The position numbers and the translations under genes are program-made. 64,000 nucleotides of DNA from Halobacillus fulvus (GTDB lineage Bacteria > Bacillota > Bacilli > Bacillales > Halobacillaceae). The notes under the pieces were generated by a model. The model ran no database searches, was not told the DNA's origin, and was given only the letters and a program-made list of their open reading frames with translations. Below, piece after piece: positions 25,902 to 34,353 of this stretch. The DNA lies in assembly GCA_004078665.1 (NCBI GenBank), contig SCFO01000007.1, positions 62,001-126,000 on the forward strand, written 5' to 3'. How positions within the stretch are numbered: position 1 is the first letter of the stretch; each line of letters starts with the position of its first letter.

Positions 25902-26023
25902 AGAGGGGCGGGGAGTCACTCGCTTTCCATGGGCGGGCGCTGAGCTTCCTCGGAGCCTTGCTCCTGCGGGATCTCAGCCTGCCCTTACCTCCCCATAGGA
26001 GTCTCGCGATTCCCCGCCCCTCT
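25902..26023 (-). repeat. Bacillaceae-type GC-rich repeat, copy A (about 122 bp)
   Basis: Ends are inverted (AGAGGGGCGGGGA and TCCCCGCCCCTCT) and the interior contains further complementary blocks (CTCCTGCGGGATCTCAGCC). Its reverse complement is near-identical to 55396-55517; the central 46 bp look the same. It is far more GC-rich than its surroundings and has no ORF. I read it as a dispersed non-coding repeat or a small non-autonomous mobile element. Confidence 0.8.
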
Positions 26024-26177
26024 GCACAAATAGGTGAACGGAAACACCACTTGGCCCGATTTAGATTGTGGTAAAACAGAGCAAATCCGGCTCATTTGAG
26101 AAGTCCTCCCCTATCCCAAAAAAGAAATAATCACCCCTTAATTAAATGGAAAGCACCATTCACATGACCTAAACACC

Positions 26178-26206
26178 TCCATGGAAAGCGAGTTATTTCC
26201 CGCCCA
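26178..26206 (+). repeat. Truncated remnant of the 122-bp repeat
   Basis: TCCATGGAAAGCGAGTTATT followed by TCCCGCCC matches the right end of copy B (55490-55513), but the rest of the element is absent. It lies about 155 bp from copy A in opposite orientation. The remaining interval 26024-26380 otherwise holds only a GTG/ATG-less AT-rich spacer and the upstream region of the next gene. Confidence 0.6.
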
Positions 26207-26380
26207 TCCTAGCTCTGTCACGAAAAACGGAAACTCTCCCATCCTTCTCAAAGCTCACTTCTCATCTACTCCACCTCATGTTTAACCCGAATCATGCCGA
26301 GTCAAGATTACGGAAGAATCACTCTCCTTGTGATACGATATGTACGGTCCACATATTAAAGCAAGATAGGAGCATCCTTG

Positions 26381-27796
26381 ATGGTACAAATCGCTAAACG
26401 AGGATATACCCTTTTCATCAGTTTATATGTCATCATGCATTTTATCGTCTATTTCAACGGTGGAGAATCCCTTCCGGCAGTGCTCTCATTGCTTGGGTTG
26501 GTCGCTTTCTTCACCGGTTATTTCTTTTTACCTGTCAAACAGGCATCGATTTCGCTTCTATTGTTCATCATCGCCCTCATCATCCACTTTACGGCAGGGA
26601 CGTCACTTGTAGAAGCGAGCGTCTCTGGCTTTACGGTGATGAGCGGGCTGATTGCCTTGTTGCTGATCGTGCCTGTGATCAGCTGGGTATTGGAAGAGAA
26701 ACCTTATATCCAGTCGGTCATCAATTTCGCGCAAAACCTTCTGAACACGAGCCGGAAGTTTTATTTCGGGATGATGATGATTACGCAAATCATCTCCTAC
26801 TTCCTGTTGTTCGGATCGATTCCGATGGTGTACGGGATGGTCAATGACTTTTTGAGTAATCAAAAAGGAGAGGTGTGGGAGAATTATAAAGGAACCGCCT
26901 TGCTGCGTGCCTTCGCCTTAACGACGATGTGGGTCGTCAGCATCCCGAGCTTTATCTTTGCTGTCGATGCACTCGGCGCTTCGCTCGGCCTTTCGATTTT
27001 ACAAGGCTTTTTCTTATCATTCGCCGGCATCCTCTTGTCCGTTCTCTTTTCTCATTTTCAGGAAAGGCATTACGGTGTGGATTTGACGGAGGGAATTCAG
27101 GAGCAGCTCGCGAAAATCGCTGAGGAGAAAAAGGACGAGACCGACGGAAACCGCAACGTCATCGAATTCGTCGTCTTGTTTGTCACGCTGTTCGGCTCGA
27201 TCTTCCTTCTGAATGCGATCTGGGACGTGAGACTGCTGAACATCATCCCGATCGTTATCGTCGCCTGGGTGCTGCTTTATTTCGTCTTCCGCAGACGGAT
27301 CGGAGCGATTGCGGACAACGGGAAAGCTTACGTGAAGAAGCATATCCCGGACAAAGCCCAGCAATTTTCGATTCTTTTAGCGGCCGGATTTTTGATCAAC
27401 GCGGTCAACCAGTCCGGTTACGGGGAATATATTGTGGACGGGCTGTTTTATATCACGGAAGCTGTGCCGTTTCTCAACTTCCTATGGGTGCTTCCATTCG
27501 TCGTCATCATTTTGGGGTTCATTGGCCTCGGACCACTCACAGTCATCGTCCTCGTATCGGGAATCTTACAAGGCGTCGAGCTTCCTTATCCACCGGAGAT
27601 CATCGTGCTCGGGATTACATCCGGAAGCGTGATTTCCATCATGCTGTCGCCGTTGATTTTGCCGTCGATTATCTTGAGTTCTGTGAACAGGCTCAGCATT
27701 ATTAAAAATGGACTGCTGTTCAACTATAAATACGCGCTTGCCTTTTATGTCATGGTCCAGATCTATTTACAGCTGTTCGTTCTGTTTTTCCTATAA
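26381..27796 (+). CDS. Polytopic membrane protein, possible permease
   Basis: 471 aa from the ATG at 26381 (AGGAG 8 nt upstream; TTG at 26378 also in frame). About 11-12 hydrophobic helices with a charged cytosolic loop near residues 230-265 (HFQERHYGVDL ... EEKKDETDGNRN). Segments such as FIGLGPLTVIVLVSGIL and SGSVISIMLSPLILPSIILS resemble the re-entrant motifs of DctM/nucleoside-gate-type permeases, but no family is certain. Monocistronic, with a terminator 5 nt after the stop. Confidence 0.7.
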   Translation: MVQIAKRGYTLFISLYVIMHFIVYFNGGESLPAVLSLLGLVAFFTGYFFLPVKQASISLLLFIIALIIHFTAGTSLVEASVSGFTVMSGLIALLLIVPVISWVLEEKPYIQSVINFAQNLLNTSRKFYFGMMMITQIISYFLLFGSIPMVYGMVNDFLSNQKGEVWENYKGTALLRAFALTTMWVVSIPSFIFAVDALGASLGLSILQGFFLSFAGILLSVLFSHFQERHYGVDLTEGIQEQLAKIAEEKKDETDGNRNVIEFVVLFVTLFGSIFLLNAIWDVRLLNIIPIVIVAWVLLYFVFRRRIGAIADNGKAYVKKHIPDKAQQFSILLAAGFLINAVNQSGYGEYIVDGLFYITEAVPFLNFLWVLPFVVIILGFIGLGPLTVIVLVSGILQGVELPYPPEIIVLGITSGSVISIMLSPLILPSIILSSVNRLSIIKNGLLFNYKYALAFYVMVQIYLQLFVLFFL

Positions 27797-27800
27797 AACG

Positions 27801-27826
27801 AAAGCCTGCCTCCGATGGCAGGCTTT
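27801..27826 (+). terminator. Rho-independent terminator
   Basis: AAAGCCTGCC / GGCAGGCTTT stem with TCCGAT loop, followed by TCTTCT, directly after the membrane-protein stop. Confidence 0.85.
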
Positions 27827-27939
27827 TCTTCTATCGACAAAAACCATTTCCCAGGAAATATAAAAGGACAAGGCTCGTCCGATTTAGACATATGTTACGA
27901 TTTAGATAGCATAAGTTGAATATAAAAGGATGATTGCGT

Positions 27940-28134
27940 TTGATTCTAGGTATTTTTCTAATCATAATGGGATTGTTTATGGCATTCAGGCCGGATTTGT
28001 TTTGGCTCGTCACCGAAAGCTGGAAGTCCAAAGACGCATCAAAACCAAGCAAACTCTACACATATGTCATAAGAACGGTCAGCATTTTTCTTCTCCTGCT
28101 TGGAAGCATGCAATTCATCTTGCTATTTTTGTAA
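27940..28134 (+). CDS. DUF6199-like small membrane protein
   Basis: 64 aa from a TTG at 27940 with AAAGGA 9 nt upstream; a TTG at 27934 is too close to that site. Helix 1 is LGIFLIIMGLFMAF, then the conserved cytosolic motif FWLVTESWKSKDASKPSKLY, then helix 2 (VSIFLLLLGSMQFILLFL). The W-x-x-T-E-S-W-K-S-x-D-x-x-x-P-S pattern is characteristic of DUF6199. Function unknown. Confidence 0.7.
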   Translation: MILGIFLIIMGLFMAFRPDLFWLVTESWKSKDASKPSKLYTYVIRTVSIFLLLLGSMQFILLFL

Positions 28135-28140
28135 AAAAAG

Positions 28141-28170
28141 AAAAACACCCGAGACGAATCGAGTGTTTTT
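28141..28170. terminator. Shared hairpin between convergent genes
   Basis: AAAAACACCCGA pairs with TCGAGTGTTTTT with one mismatch; A- and T-runs flank it on both sides. It lies between the DUF6199 gene and the convergent subtilase gene. Confidence 0.75.
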
Positions 28171-28193
28171 CCATGAGAGAGAGTTTGTGTGAT

Positions 28194-29402
28194 TTAGTAT
28201 CGAACCGCGTCGTAAGAATTGATGACGCCATGCTCAAAGTAGTAGCCTGTTCCACTAATCGGATCAGCTGTCTGCTCAATCGCAGCACGGATCTCGTCAT
28301 TTGTGCGTCCCTGGGAAGCTAGCAAACCGGCAAGTCCTGCTACGTGAGGCGAAGCCATGGACGTTCCAGATTTGTATGCATATCCGTTATTCGGAACTGT
28401 TGAAGCGATGGAAACCCCTGGTGCCGTTACGTCTACCCACGTTCCATAATTAGAGAAAGAAGCTTTATTATTGTTACTATCCACCGCACCTACGGCAATA
28501 GCATTTGCATAAGATGCTGGCTCAAACGTTGTAGATACACCATCATTACCCGCTGCGGCAATTACGACAGATCCACTATTCCAAGCGTAGTCAACGGCAT
28601 CTTCTAATGTTTGGGTATCACAGTTACAGCCAAGAGAAAGGTTGATGACCTCAGCGCCTACATCAGCGGAGTAACGGATAGCATCCGCAATGTCATTCAA
28701 CGATCCACTACCGTTTGCATCTAAAGCACGGACAGCCAAGATACTCGTATTCGGTGCCATCCCCGCGACCCCTTGAGAGTTGTTCGTTTCTGCAGCAGCT
28801 GTACCCGCAACGTGTGTTCCATGACTGCTTAGATCCATTGGGTAGTAGTCATTATCGACAAAGTCATAGCCTCTGATCGTTTTGCCGTCTAGATCCGGGT
28901 GGTTGTAATCTACACCAGAATCAATGATCGCAATTTCCTGTGAACTGCTTCCACGCGTGATATCCCATGCAGCTTCTGTACTCGTGTTTTGTGGTCCATA
29001 TTGATAACCGTTATAGTACGTATCATTTGGCGTGTAGGTTGCTTCAAATAAGTAGTTGGGTTCTGCATATTCCACGTTCGGATTATTGTTCAAAGCTTTG
29101 ACGACAGCTTCGACATTTCCTACCTTAAGTACTTTTACCTTTGTATCCTTCAATACGGCCTGATTGTCATCCAGTTCTTTTGCCCCAAGCTTATTCAACT
29201 TGTTGGCGGGCAACGTTTTTCCTTCCTTAAACTTAACGACGACTTCTCCCTTTACATACTTCCCTTGCTCAGCCTGGACATTGACCTTATTTTCATTTTT
29301 CGGAGCCTCATCCAAACTAGGTGCAGCAAAAGCTGGTCCTGTCGTAGGCAATAAAGCGATGGTAGCAGCGAGTGACAATGTAGCTAATTTCTTAAACTTC
29401 AA
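28194..29402 (-). CDS. Secreted subtilisin-family serine protease (thermitase/Ak.1-like)
   Basis: 402 aa from a TTG at 29402 with AGGAGG 7 nt upstream. Signal peptide residues 1-26 (MKFKKLATLSLAATIALLPT, cleavage after AFA), inhibitor-I9-like propeptide to about 121, then the S8 catalytic domain. Triad: Asp161 (DSGVD), His194 (HGTHVAG) and Ser348 (GTSMASP). Cys259-Asn-Cys261 could form the unusual tight disulfide known from Bacillus Ak.1 protease; the mature sequence resembles that enzyme closely. It is an extracellular, probably calcium-stabilised scavenging protease. Monocistronic. Confidence 0.93.
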   Translation of the reverse strand: MKFKKLATLSLAATIALLPTTGPAFAAPSLDEAPKNENKVNVQAEQGKYVKGEVVVKFKEGKTLPANKLNKLGAKELDDNQAVLKDTKVKVLKVGNVEAVVKALNNNPNVEYAEPNYLFEATYTPNDTYYNGYQYGPQNTSTEAAWDITRGSSSQEIAIIDSGVDYNHPDLDGKTIRGYDFVDNDYYPMDLSSHGTHVAGTAAAETNNSQGVAGMAPNTSILAVRALDANGSGSLNDIADAIRYSADVGAEVINLSLGCNCDTQTLEDAVDYAWNSGSVVIAAAGNDGVSTTFEPASYANAIAVGAVDSNNNKASFSNYGTWVDVTAPGVSIASTVPNNGYAYKSGTSMASPHVAGLAGLLASQGRTNDEIRAAIEQTADPISGTGYYFEHGVINSYDAVRY

Positions 29403-29583
29403 ATCGATTCCTCCTAAAAAAAGATATACGTAACATATTCTTAGAAACCGTCGATTTTCCTGCCAATTGGAGGTTGGGATAGTGGGGTCTTCTTTTGCCT
29501 GCTAAAAGGGTAAAATGAGGAGGGACTTGCGCAACTCCCTGAATTTGTAAAATGAACTGGGTTAATGTATGAACATAAGAAAA

Positions 29584-29606
29584 AGCCCAACGTTGAATGT
29601 TGGACT
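29584..29606 (-). terminator. Terminator of the GH2/ABC operon
   Basis: Minus strand AGTCCAAC, 7-nt loop, GTTGGGCT, then TTTTCTTATG; one mismatched pair. It lies about 105 nt past the GH2 stop. Confidence 0.7.
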
Positions 29607-29711
29607 TCTTCCTCATCCTCTAGCCAAAACCACACGGATGGTATAGGGGAGCAAACGTATGGTTTCTCTCGACTACAGAATCAAACGGAAATCAAGAGGG
29701 ATGGCCGTTAT

Positions 29712-32450
29712 CTATTGTTGAATCTTCAGCCTCGTATTCACAGCATTTTTGATCAACTGATCGACGACCTGCGTCGCAATCGGATGGTAATGATAATGCT
29801 TGAGAAGTTGCCACGTCGTCAGGATGAGACTCCCTTTTCCTACACGCTTCCGAATCATGGAGCCGCCAGCTTGGCCGATCCATCCTTCGAAATATCCAGA
29901 CAGGATATCCGCGGATTGGGGCAACTCGCTGTTCCCAAACATATAGACTGTTCGTCCGGTTGTCCCGCCTTGCTTGTAGTAATCGCTGAACGGGAGAATA
30001 TAGCGGGGCAGCAGTTCTGCCACTTCCCAGCCCATTTCTTTATGAAGCGGTACGTCCGGGAATTCCTCCGCATCGACGAAATTAAACGAAGACGTGCGCT
30101 TCCAGCTTTCTTCTTCCGGGAGATGTCGGAAGGTGAAGGTCCCTTTGGCCTCGAGCTCGTCTCCTGCTTCTGCTAGAAAGACGCCTGGTCCACCTTTTCG
30201 GACGAACGCTTCGACATGCGCATCATAATGGTCGGTGATCACGAGCTGCGCCTCCTCGATGTCTTTTGTAATCTGATAGCCGTTTTCTTGTAAAGAATGG
30301 ACGAAGCTGTCGGCCATCAGGTAAGGACAAACCTTGAGGCTGTCGACCTTTTCTTTTACCGATAGGGTCAGCTCTTCTTCATTGACTGCCACCGTTTCCC
30401 CATCGATCTCAAGCGCCAGCTTCACCTCATAGAAACCGGATGATTCCACGTCAGGCGCCGTAAGAGAGATCGCTTTTTCCAATCGAATGTAACGGCTCCC
30501 TTCTAGACGGATCGGGACGGTGCCGGTAAGGTCCGTTCCTGAAAGCTGCCATGTGAGGACGCCCTCCCCACCGCGCAATCCGTGATTTGAGATGACGAGA
30601 TCCCACGATGTCTGTTCACCGCTCCACAGGTTATGGGTGACGTTATCGAGCATGATTGCAAGTTCCCCGTTAAAGTCTTTCAATCTCTCAAAGCCTTCTT
30701 TCGGGTTTCTCATGTAATCGAGCCAGCCGTTGGTTTCCCATTCGATATCGGTGAATTCGGTCACGACGTACCCTTGGATGGATGGACGTTTTCTCATCTC
30801 TTCAATGATCGACTTAATCCCGCGGAAGAACCTTTTCTGGGAATAGATCGCGAGCTCTTCATAGGAACCGAATATTTTGTCCAGACCGAATCGTTCGAAG
30901 TTTTTCTCCGCTGTCAAAGGACTCTTGTAATCTTCCTTATGTGTATCATCGCCCTGGTTAATAAACCACCACGGACGTCCCTGATAAAAGTCTTCCAGCT
31001 TCTTCACGCTCGGAAGTCCCCAAATGCCGAACTCGGACACGATGATCGGCTCCTGATTGGCTTCCTTGCCTGTGACGAAGTTTGCTCCCGGGTTTCCGAC
31101 CATGAATTCATCGAGGTCCTGCCTCCACGCTTCTATTTGATCGGGGGCTACGAAATAGCGATGATAATCGTTGAGATCTGTTTTGACGTGTCGCCAACCG
31201 GAATTGTCACAGATCAAGCGCGAGGGATCCAGCTTTTTGATTTGATCATACAGCTCCTCGACGTGGTCCTGCTTTTCCTTATCATTTTCCAAGTCCCACT
31301 CGAGACCCCATTCTTCATTATAGAGGGACCAGACAATGATCGACGGGTGATTGTAATCGCGCTCAATCATCGATACGAGGTCGTCTGTAAAACGATCCTG
31401 CCCCTGCTTCGTCCACTTCACATAATTCGGTGGCTCTTCCCATAACAGCAGTCCCATCCGGTCTGCCCAGTAAAGGTAGCGCGGAATTTCGATTTTGATA
31501 TGCTTGCGGAGCATGTTAAAGCCCATTTCCTTTGCGAGCCTGATCTCATTTTGAATATATTCATCCGATGGAGCCGTGTAAATCGTATCTGGGTAAAAGG
31601 CCTGGTCGAGTGCCCCGCGCAGAAAGATTTCCTTTCCATTCAAGTAAATCCGTCCTTCTTTATACGACACGTCCCGCATCCCGAAGGTTTCTTGTTTATG
31701 ATCCTCTCCCTCATCGGTTACGAGACTTACGGTCAGGTCGTAAAGGTGAGGATGATCCGGTTCCCACAAGACGGGATTCGGAATATTGACCGAGAAGGTA
31801 AACGTCTCCTCGTCCACTCCTTGCACACTCTCCTGTACAATCACTTCCTCACTCTGGTGATTCGTCACCGTCAAACGGTAGCTTGCCGGGATGTTCGGCT
31901 TTTCATTTAATTGAATCGAAAGCTCCGCTTCTTCACGCTCGAGGTTCGGTGTGACAAACACCCGTTGAATAAACGTCCGGCTCCGTTCTTCGAGATAGAC
32001 ATTCTGCCAGATTCCGCTGACCCGCGTGTACCAGCTTCCTTGCTTACCAATCGGAATTTCCGCATTGTCTTCAGGATCATAGACTCTTACCGTCACAACA
32101 TTCTCGTGATCCCTCAAAAAGTCAGTGACCTTGAATTCAAACGGAGTAAAACCGCCTTCATTTTCTCCGACAAAATATCCGTTCACCCAAATACGAGCAT
32201 GATAATCGACCGCTTCAAAGCAGAGATAGGCATCCTTATCAAGGTGACGGTCCTGAAGCGAGAAGCTCCGCTGATACCACGCGGTCCCGCAGTAGTCGAC
32301 GAGCTTTTCTTCCCCTCTCTGCCAAATATGCGGCACCTCTACCGTCCGCGCTTCCTTTAACGTCTTACAACACCAGTCATCCGTCTCGCCGACATCCAGC
32401 GGATCGATTTGGAAGCTCCATTCGCCATTTAAGTCCTGTCTTTCTCTCAT
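29712..32450 (-). CDS. Glycoside hydrolase family 2 (beta-galactosidase/glucuronidase type)
   Basis: 912 aa from the ATG at 32450 (GGGGGAG upstream). GH2 order is clear: sugar-binding jelly roll (DLNGEWSFQIDP, VEVPHIWQ, GTAWYQRSF), immunoglobulin-like domain (about 180-280), then the TIM barrel with acid/base Glu in VWSLYNEEWG and a later EFTDIEWETNGW nucleophile region. The extra C-terminal region (about 690-900) resembles the class-I amidotransferase-like domain of some large GH2 enzymes. There is no signal peptide, so it acts on imported oligosaccharides. The start overlaps the end of the upstream permease operon. Exact substrate unknown. Confidence 0.88.
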   Translation of the reverse strand: MRERQDLNGEWSFQIDPLDVGETDDWCCKTLKEARTVEVPHIWQRGEEKLVDYCGTAWYQRSFSLQDRHLDKDAYLCFEAVDYHARIWVNGYFVGENEGGFTPFEFKVTDFLRDHENVVTVRVYDPEDNAEIPIGKQGSWYTRVSGIWQNVYLEERSRTFIQRVFVTPNLEREEAELSIQLNEKPNIPASYRLTVTNHQSEEVIVQESVQGVDEETFTFSVNIPNPVLWEPDHPHLYDLTVSLVTDEGEDHKQETFGMRDVSYKEGRIYLNGKEIFLRGALDQAFYPDTIYTAPSDEYIQNEIRLAKEMGFNMLRKHIKIEIPRYLYWADRMGLLLWEEPPNYVKWTKQGQDRFTDDLVSMIERDYNHPSIIVWSLYNEEWGLEWDLENDKEKQDHVEELYDQIKKLDPSRLICDNSGWRHVKTDLNDYHRYFVAPDQIEAWRQDLDEFMVGNPGANFVTGKEANQEPIIVSEFGIWGLPSVKKLEDFYQGRPWWFINQGDDTHKEDYKSPLTAEKNFERFGLDKIFGSYEELAIYSQKRFFRGIKSIIEEMRKRPSIQGYVVTEFTDIEWETNGWLDYMRNPKEGFERLKDFNGELAIMLDNVTHNLWSGEQTSWDLVISNHGLRGGEGVLTWQLSGTDLTGTVPIRLEGSRYIRLEKAISLTAPDVESSGFYEVKLALEIDGETVAVNEEELTLSVKEKVDSLKVCPYLMADSFVHSLQENGYQITKDIEEAQLVITDHYDAHVEAFVRKGGPGVFLAEAGDELEAKGTFTFRHLPEEESWKRTSSFNFVDAEEFPDVPLHKEMGWEVAELLPRYILPFSDYYKQGGTTGRTVYMFGNSELPQSADILSGYFEGWIGQAGGSMIRKRVGKGSLILTTWQLLKHYHYHPIATQVVDQLIKNAVNTRLKIQQ

Positions 32451-32464
32451 CCATACTCCCCCTA

Positions 32465-33298
32465 TCACTTAATACCGGTCATTGTAATCCCTTGAATAAT
32501 GTGTTTCTGGAAAATCAAGAAAATGATCAAAGCTGGGACACTTCCGATGACGTTGGCTGCCATTGGTACGGAAAGATCAGTAGCAAAGGCGCTTTGGAAA
32601 GTCGGAATTCCGACGGGCAATGTCATCATCGAGGCGTCGGTCGCTACTAGCAATGGCCACAAGAAGTTGTTCCACGACTGGACAAAGACGAAGATCGCCA
32701 AGGCTGCCATCGAGGTACGCGAAAGTGGCAAGAAAATTTTATACCAGATCGTAAACAGGCTGGCCCCGTCCATTTTGGCCGCTTCCACAAGCTCAGTCGG
32801 AATGCTGTCGTAAAACTGCTTGAGGATCAACACCCCAAGAGGCAGCGCAATTCCAGGCAAGATCAGCGCTTGGAACGTATTCACCCAGCCAAGGTCCGCA
32901 ATCATAGAGAACAATGGAACGATCGTCGCTTCCACCGGGACCATCAGTCCAGCAAGGATGATCAGAAACACGAAATTCTTCCCTTTAAAAGGGATGCGAG
33001 AAATCGCAAAAGCGGCTAAAGAAGAGACCAACAGGGTGCCGGCTGTTTGAACAGCACCAACAAACACACTGTTTGCGGTCCATCGCCAAATCTCAGACGT
33101 ATCATTCACTTTAAAATAACTGTCTAATGTAAACGGCGGTTGAATCAATTCCCCGATCACCGTCACGACCGAGCCTTCCGGTTTGAAGGAGGTCACCACC
33201 ATCCAAACCAAAGGAACAAGCATGATGAATGCGAAGAAATAACTGATGATATAGACGATCAGCTTTTTGTAATTGAATGGCTTTCGATGCTTTTCCAT
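32465..33298 (-). CDS. Sugar ABC transporter permease (MalG/CUT1 type)
   Basis: 277 aa from the ATG at 33298 (AGAGAGG 8 nt upstream). Six transmembrane helices. The EAA loop that contacts the ATPase is present: LVEAAKMDGASLFTIWYKIFLPLSRTSMAAL. It follows its MalF-type partner by 22 nt and precedes the GH2 gene. No ATPase gene accompanies it, so a shared MsmK-like ATPase elsewhere must energise it. Confidence 0.92.
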   Translation of the reverse strand: MEKHRKPFNYKKLIVYIISYFFAFIMLVPLVWMVVTSFKPEGSVVTVIGELIQPPFTLDSYFKVNDTSEIWRWTANSVFVGAVQTAGTLLVSSLAAFAISRIPFKGKNFVFLIILAGLMVPVEATIVPLFSMIADLGWVNTFQALILPGIALPLGVLILKQFYDSIPTELVEAAKMDGASLFTIWYKIFLPLSRTSMAALAIFVFVQSWNNFLWPLLVATDASMMTLPVGIPTFQSAFATDLSVPMAANVIGSVPALIIFLIFQKHIIQGITMTGIK

Positions 33299-33320
33299 AT
33301 GGATCACCTCTCTTATGTGC

Positions 33321-34286
33321 TTATCCTTCCTTCTTCACTAACAGCTTGTACTGGATCGCTGCGAAAATCGCCATCACGCCGAACAAGACGTAAGAGACGG
33401 CCGAAGCATATCCAGGATCCCACTGGATAAATCCTAATTCATAGATGTACTGAACCAACGGTCGTGTCGCATCTCCAGGTCCCCCGCCCGTCATCAACCA
33501 CGGCTGACCGAAGAGCTTGAAGGAAGCAACAGACTGAAGAATGACAACGAGCGTCACGACACCTTTCAGAGAAGGAAGCGTGATATGCCAGAACTTCGCC
33601 CAGGCACTGGCCCCGTCAATATCAGCCGCTTCATACATTTCTTCCGATATATCCTGCAAGCCTGCCAGGAACAACACCATGTTGAACCCTAACGTCCACC
33701 ACAATGTCGCCACTAAAATCGAGATCCAGGCAAGGTGTTCATTCCCTAGCCAGAAGATTTCCTCCGAAACCCCTAACTGTCCGAGGATCGCGTTCAAGAA
33801 TCCGGTATAGGGTTGTAAAATAAATACCCAAATACTTGCCATCACTGAAATCGACAGCATGTAAGGCATGAAAAAGGCTGACCTTAGAAAAGTAGTTCCT
33901 TTTAATTTCGCATTTACGATAAGAGCTAGAATCAATCCGAAAATGACAATGGTAGGTGTCGAAATCAAAACGAAATACACCGTATTCCAAAGCGACTGCC
34001 AAAACGCCTGGTCACTTAGTAAGCGCACATAGTTATCTAAACCTGAAAACTCCCTCGCCATCCCGAAACTTCCTGTCGTCAAACTGGTAAAGAAACCTTG
34101 AATGATCGGGTATAGCATGAACCACACATACAACAGCATGAACGGGAACAAGAATGCCCACGCGATCGCATTGCTTTTCAACGATTCGTTCCTTTTCACC
34201 TTGTTTTTCTTTTGAGGATAGTGAACGACTTTGTGCTTGGCACTTTGCTCCTCCATATCCTTCTGTTCACGATTTAATGCGCCCAT
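33321..34286 (-). CDS. Sugar ABC transporter permease (MalF/CUT1 type)
   Basis: 321 aa. Basic cytosolic N-terminus (HKVVHYPQKKNKVKRNESL), six helices and the EAA loop MYEAADIDGASAWAKFWHITLPSLKGV. First permease gene after the binding protein, from which it is separated by a 67-nt gap containing a hairpin. Confidence 0.92.
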   Translation of the reverse strand: MGALNREQKDMEEQSAKHKVVHYPQKKNKVKRNESLKSNAIAWAFLFPFMLLYVWFMLYPIIQGFFTSLTTGSFGMAREFSGLDNYVRLLSDQAFWQSLWNTVYFVLISTPTIVIFGLILALIVNAKLKGTTFLRSAFFMPYMLSISVMASIWVFILQPYTGFLNAILGQLGVSEEIFWLGNEHLAWISILVATLWWTLGFNMVLFLAGLQDISEEMYEAADIDGASAWAKFWHITLPSLKGVVTLVVILQSVASFKLFGQPWLMTGGGPGDATRPLVQYIYELGFIQWDPGYASAVSYVLFGVMAIFAAIQYKLLVKKEG

Positions 34287-34310
34287 TTTTTCACCGCCTT
34301 TTTAAAAAAG

Positions 34311-34337
34311 AGCGGAATGCATGGTGAACATTCCGCT
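34311..34337 (-). other. Intercistronic hairpin between binding-protein and permease genes
   Basis: AGCGGAATG (34311-34319) and CATTCCGCT (34329-34337) form a 9-bp stem. On the minus strand the stem is followed by TTTTTTAAAAAGG, so partial termination or 3'-end protection of the binding-protein message is likely. This is a common way to make more binding protein than permease. Confidence 0.7.
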
Positions 34338-34353
34338 GTTAACTTGTCACACG

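Noticed and set aside
25902-26023. Insertion sequence at repeat copy A
   Set aside because: Only about 122 bp with no transposase reading frame; at most a non-autonomous element.
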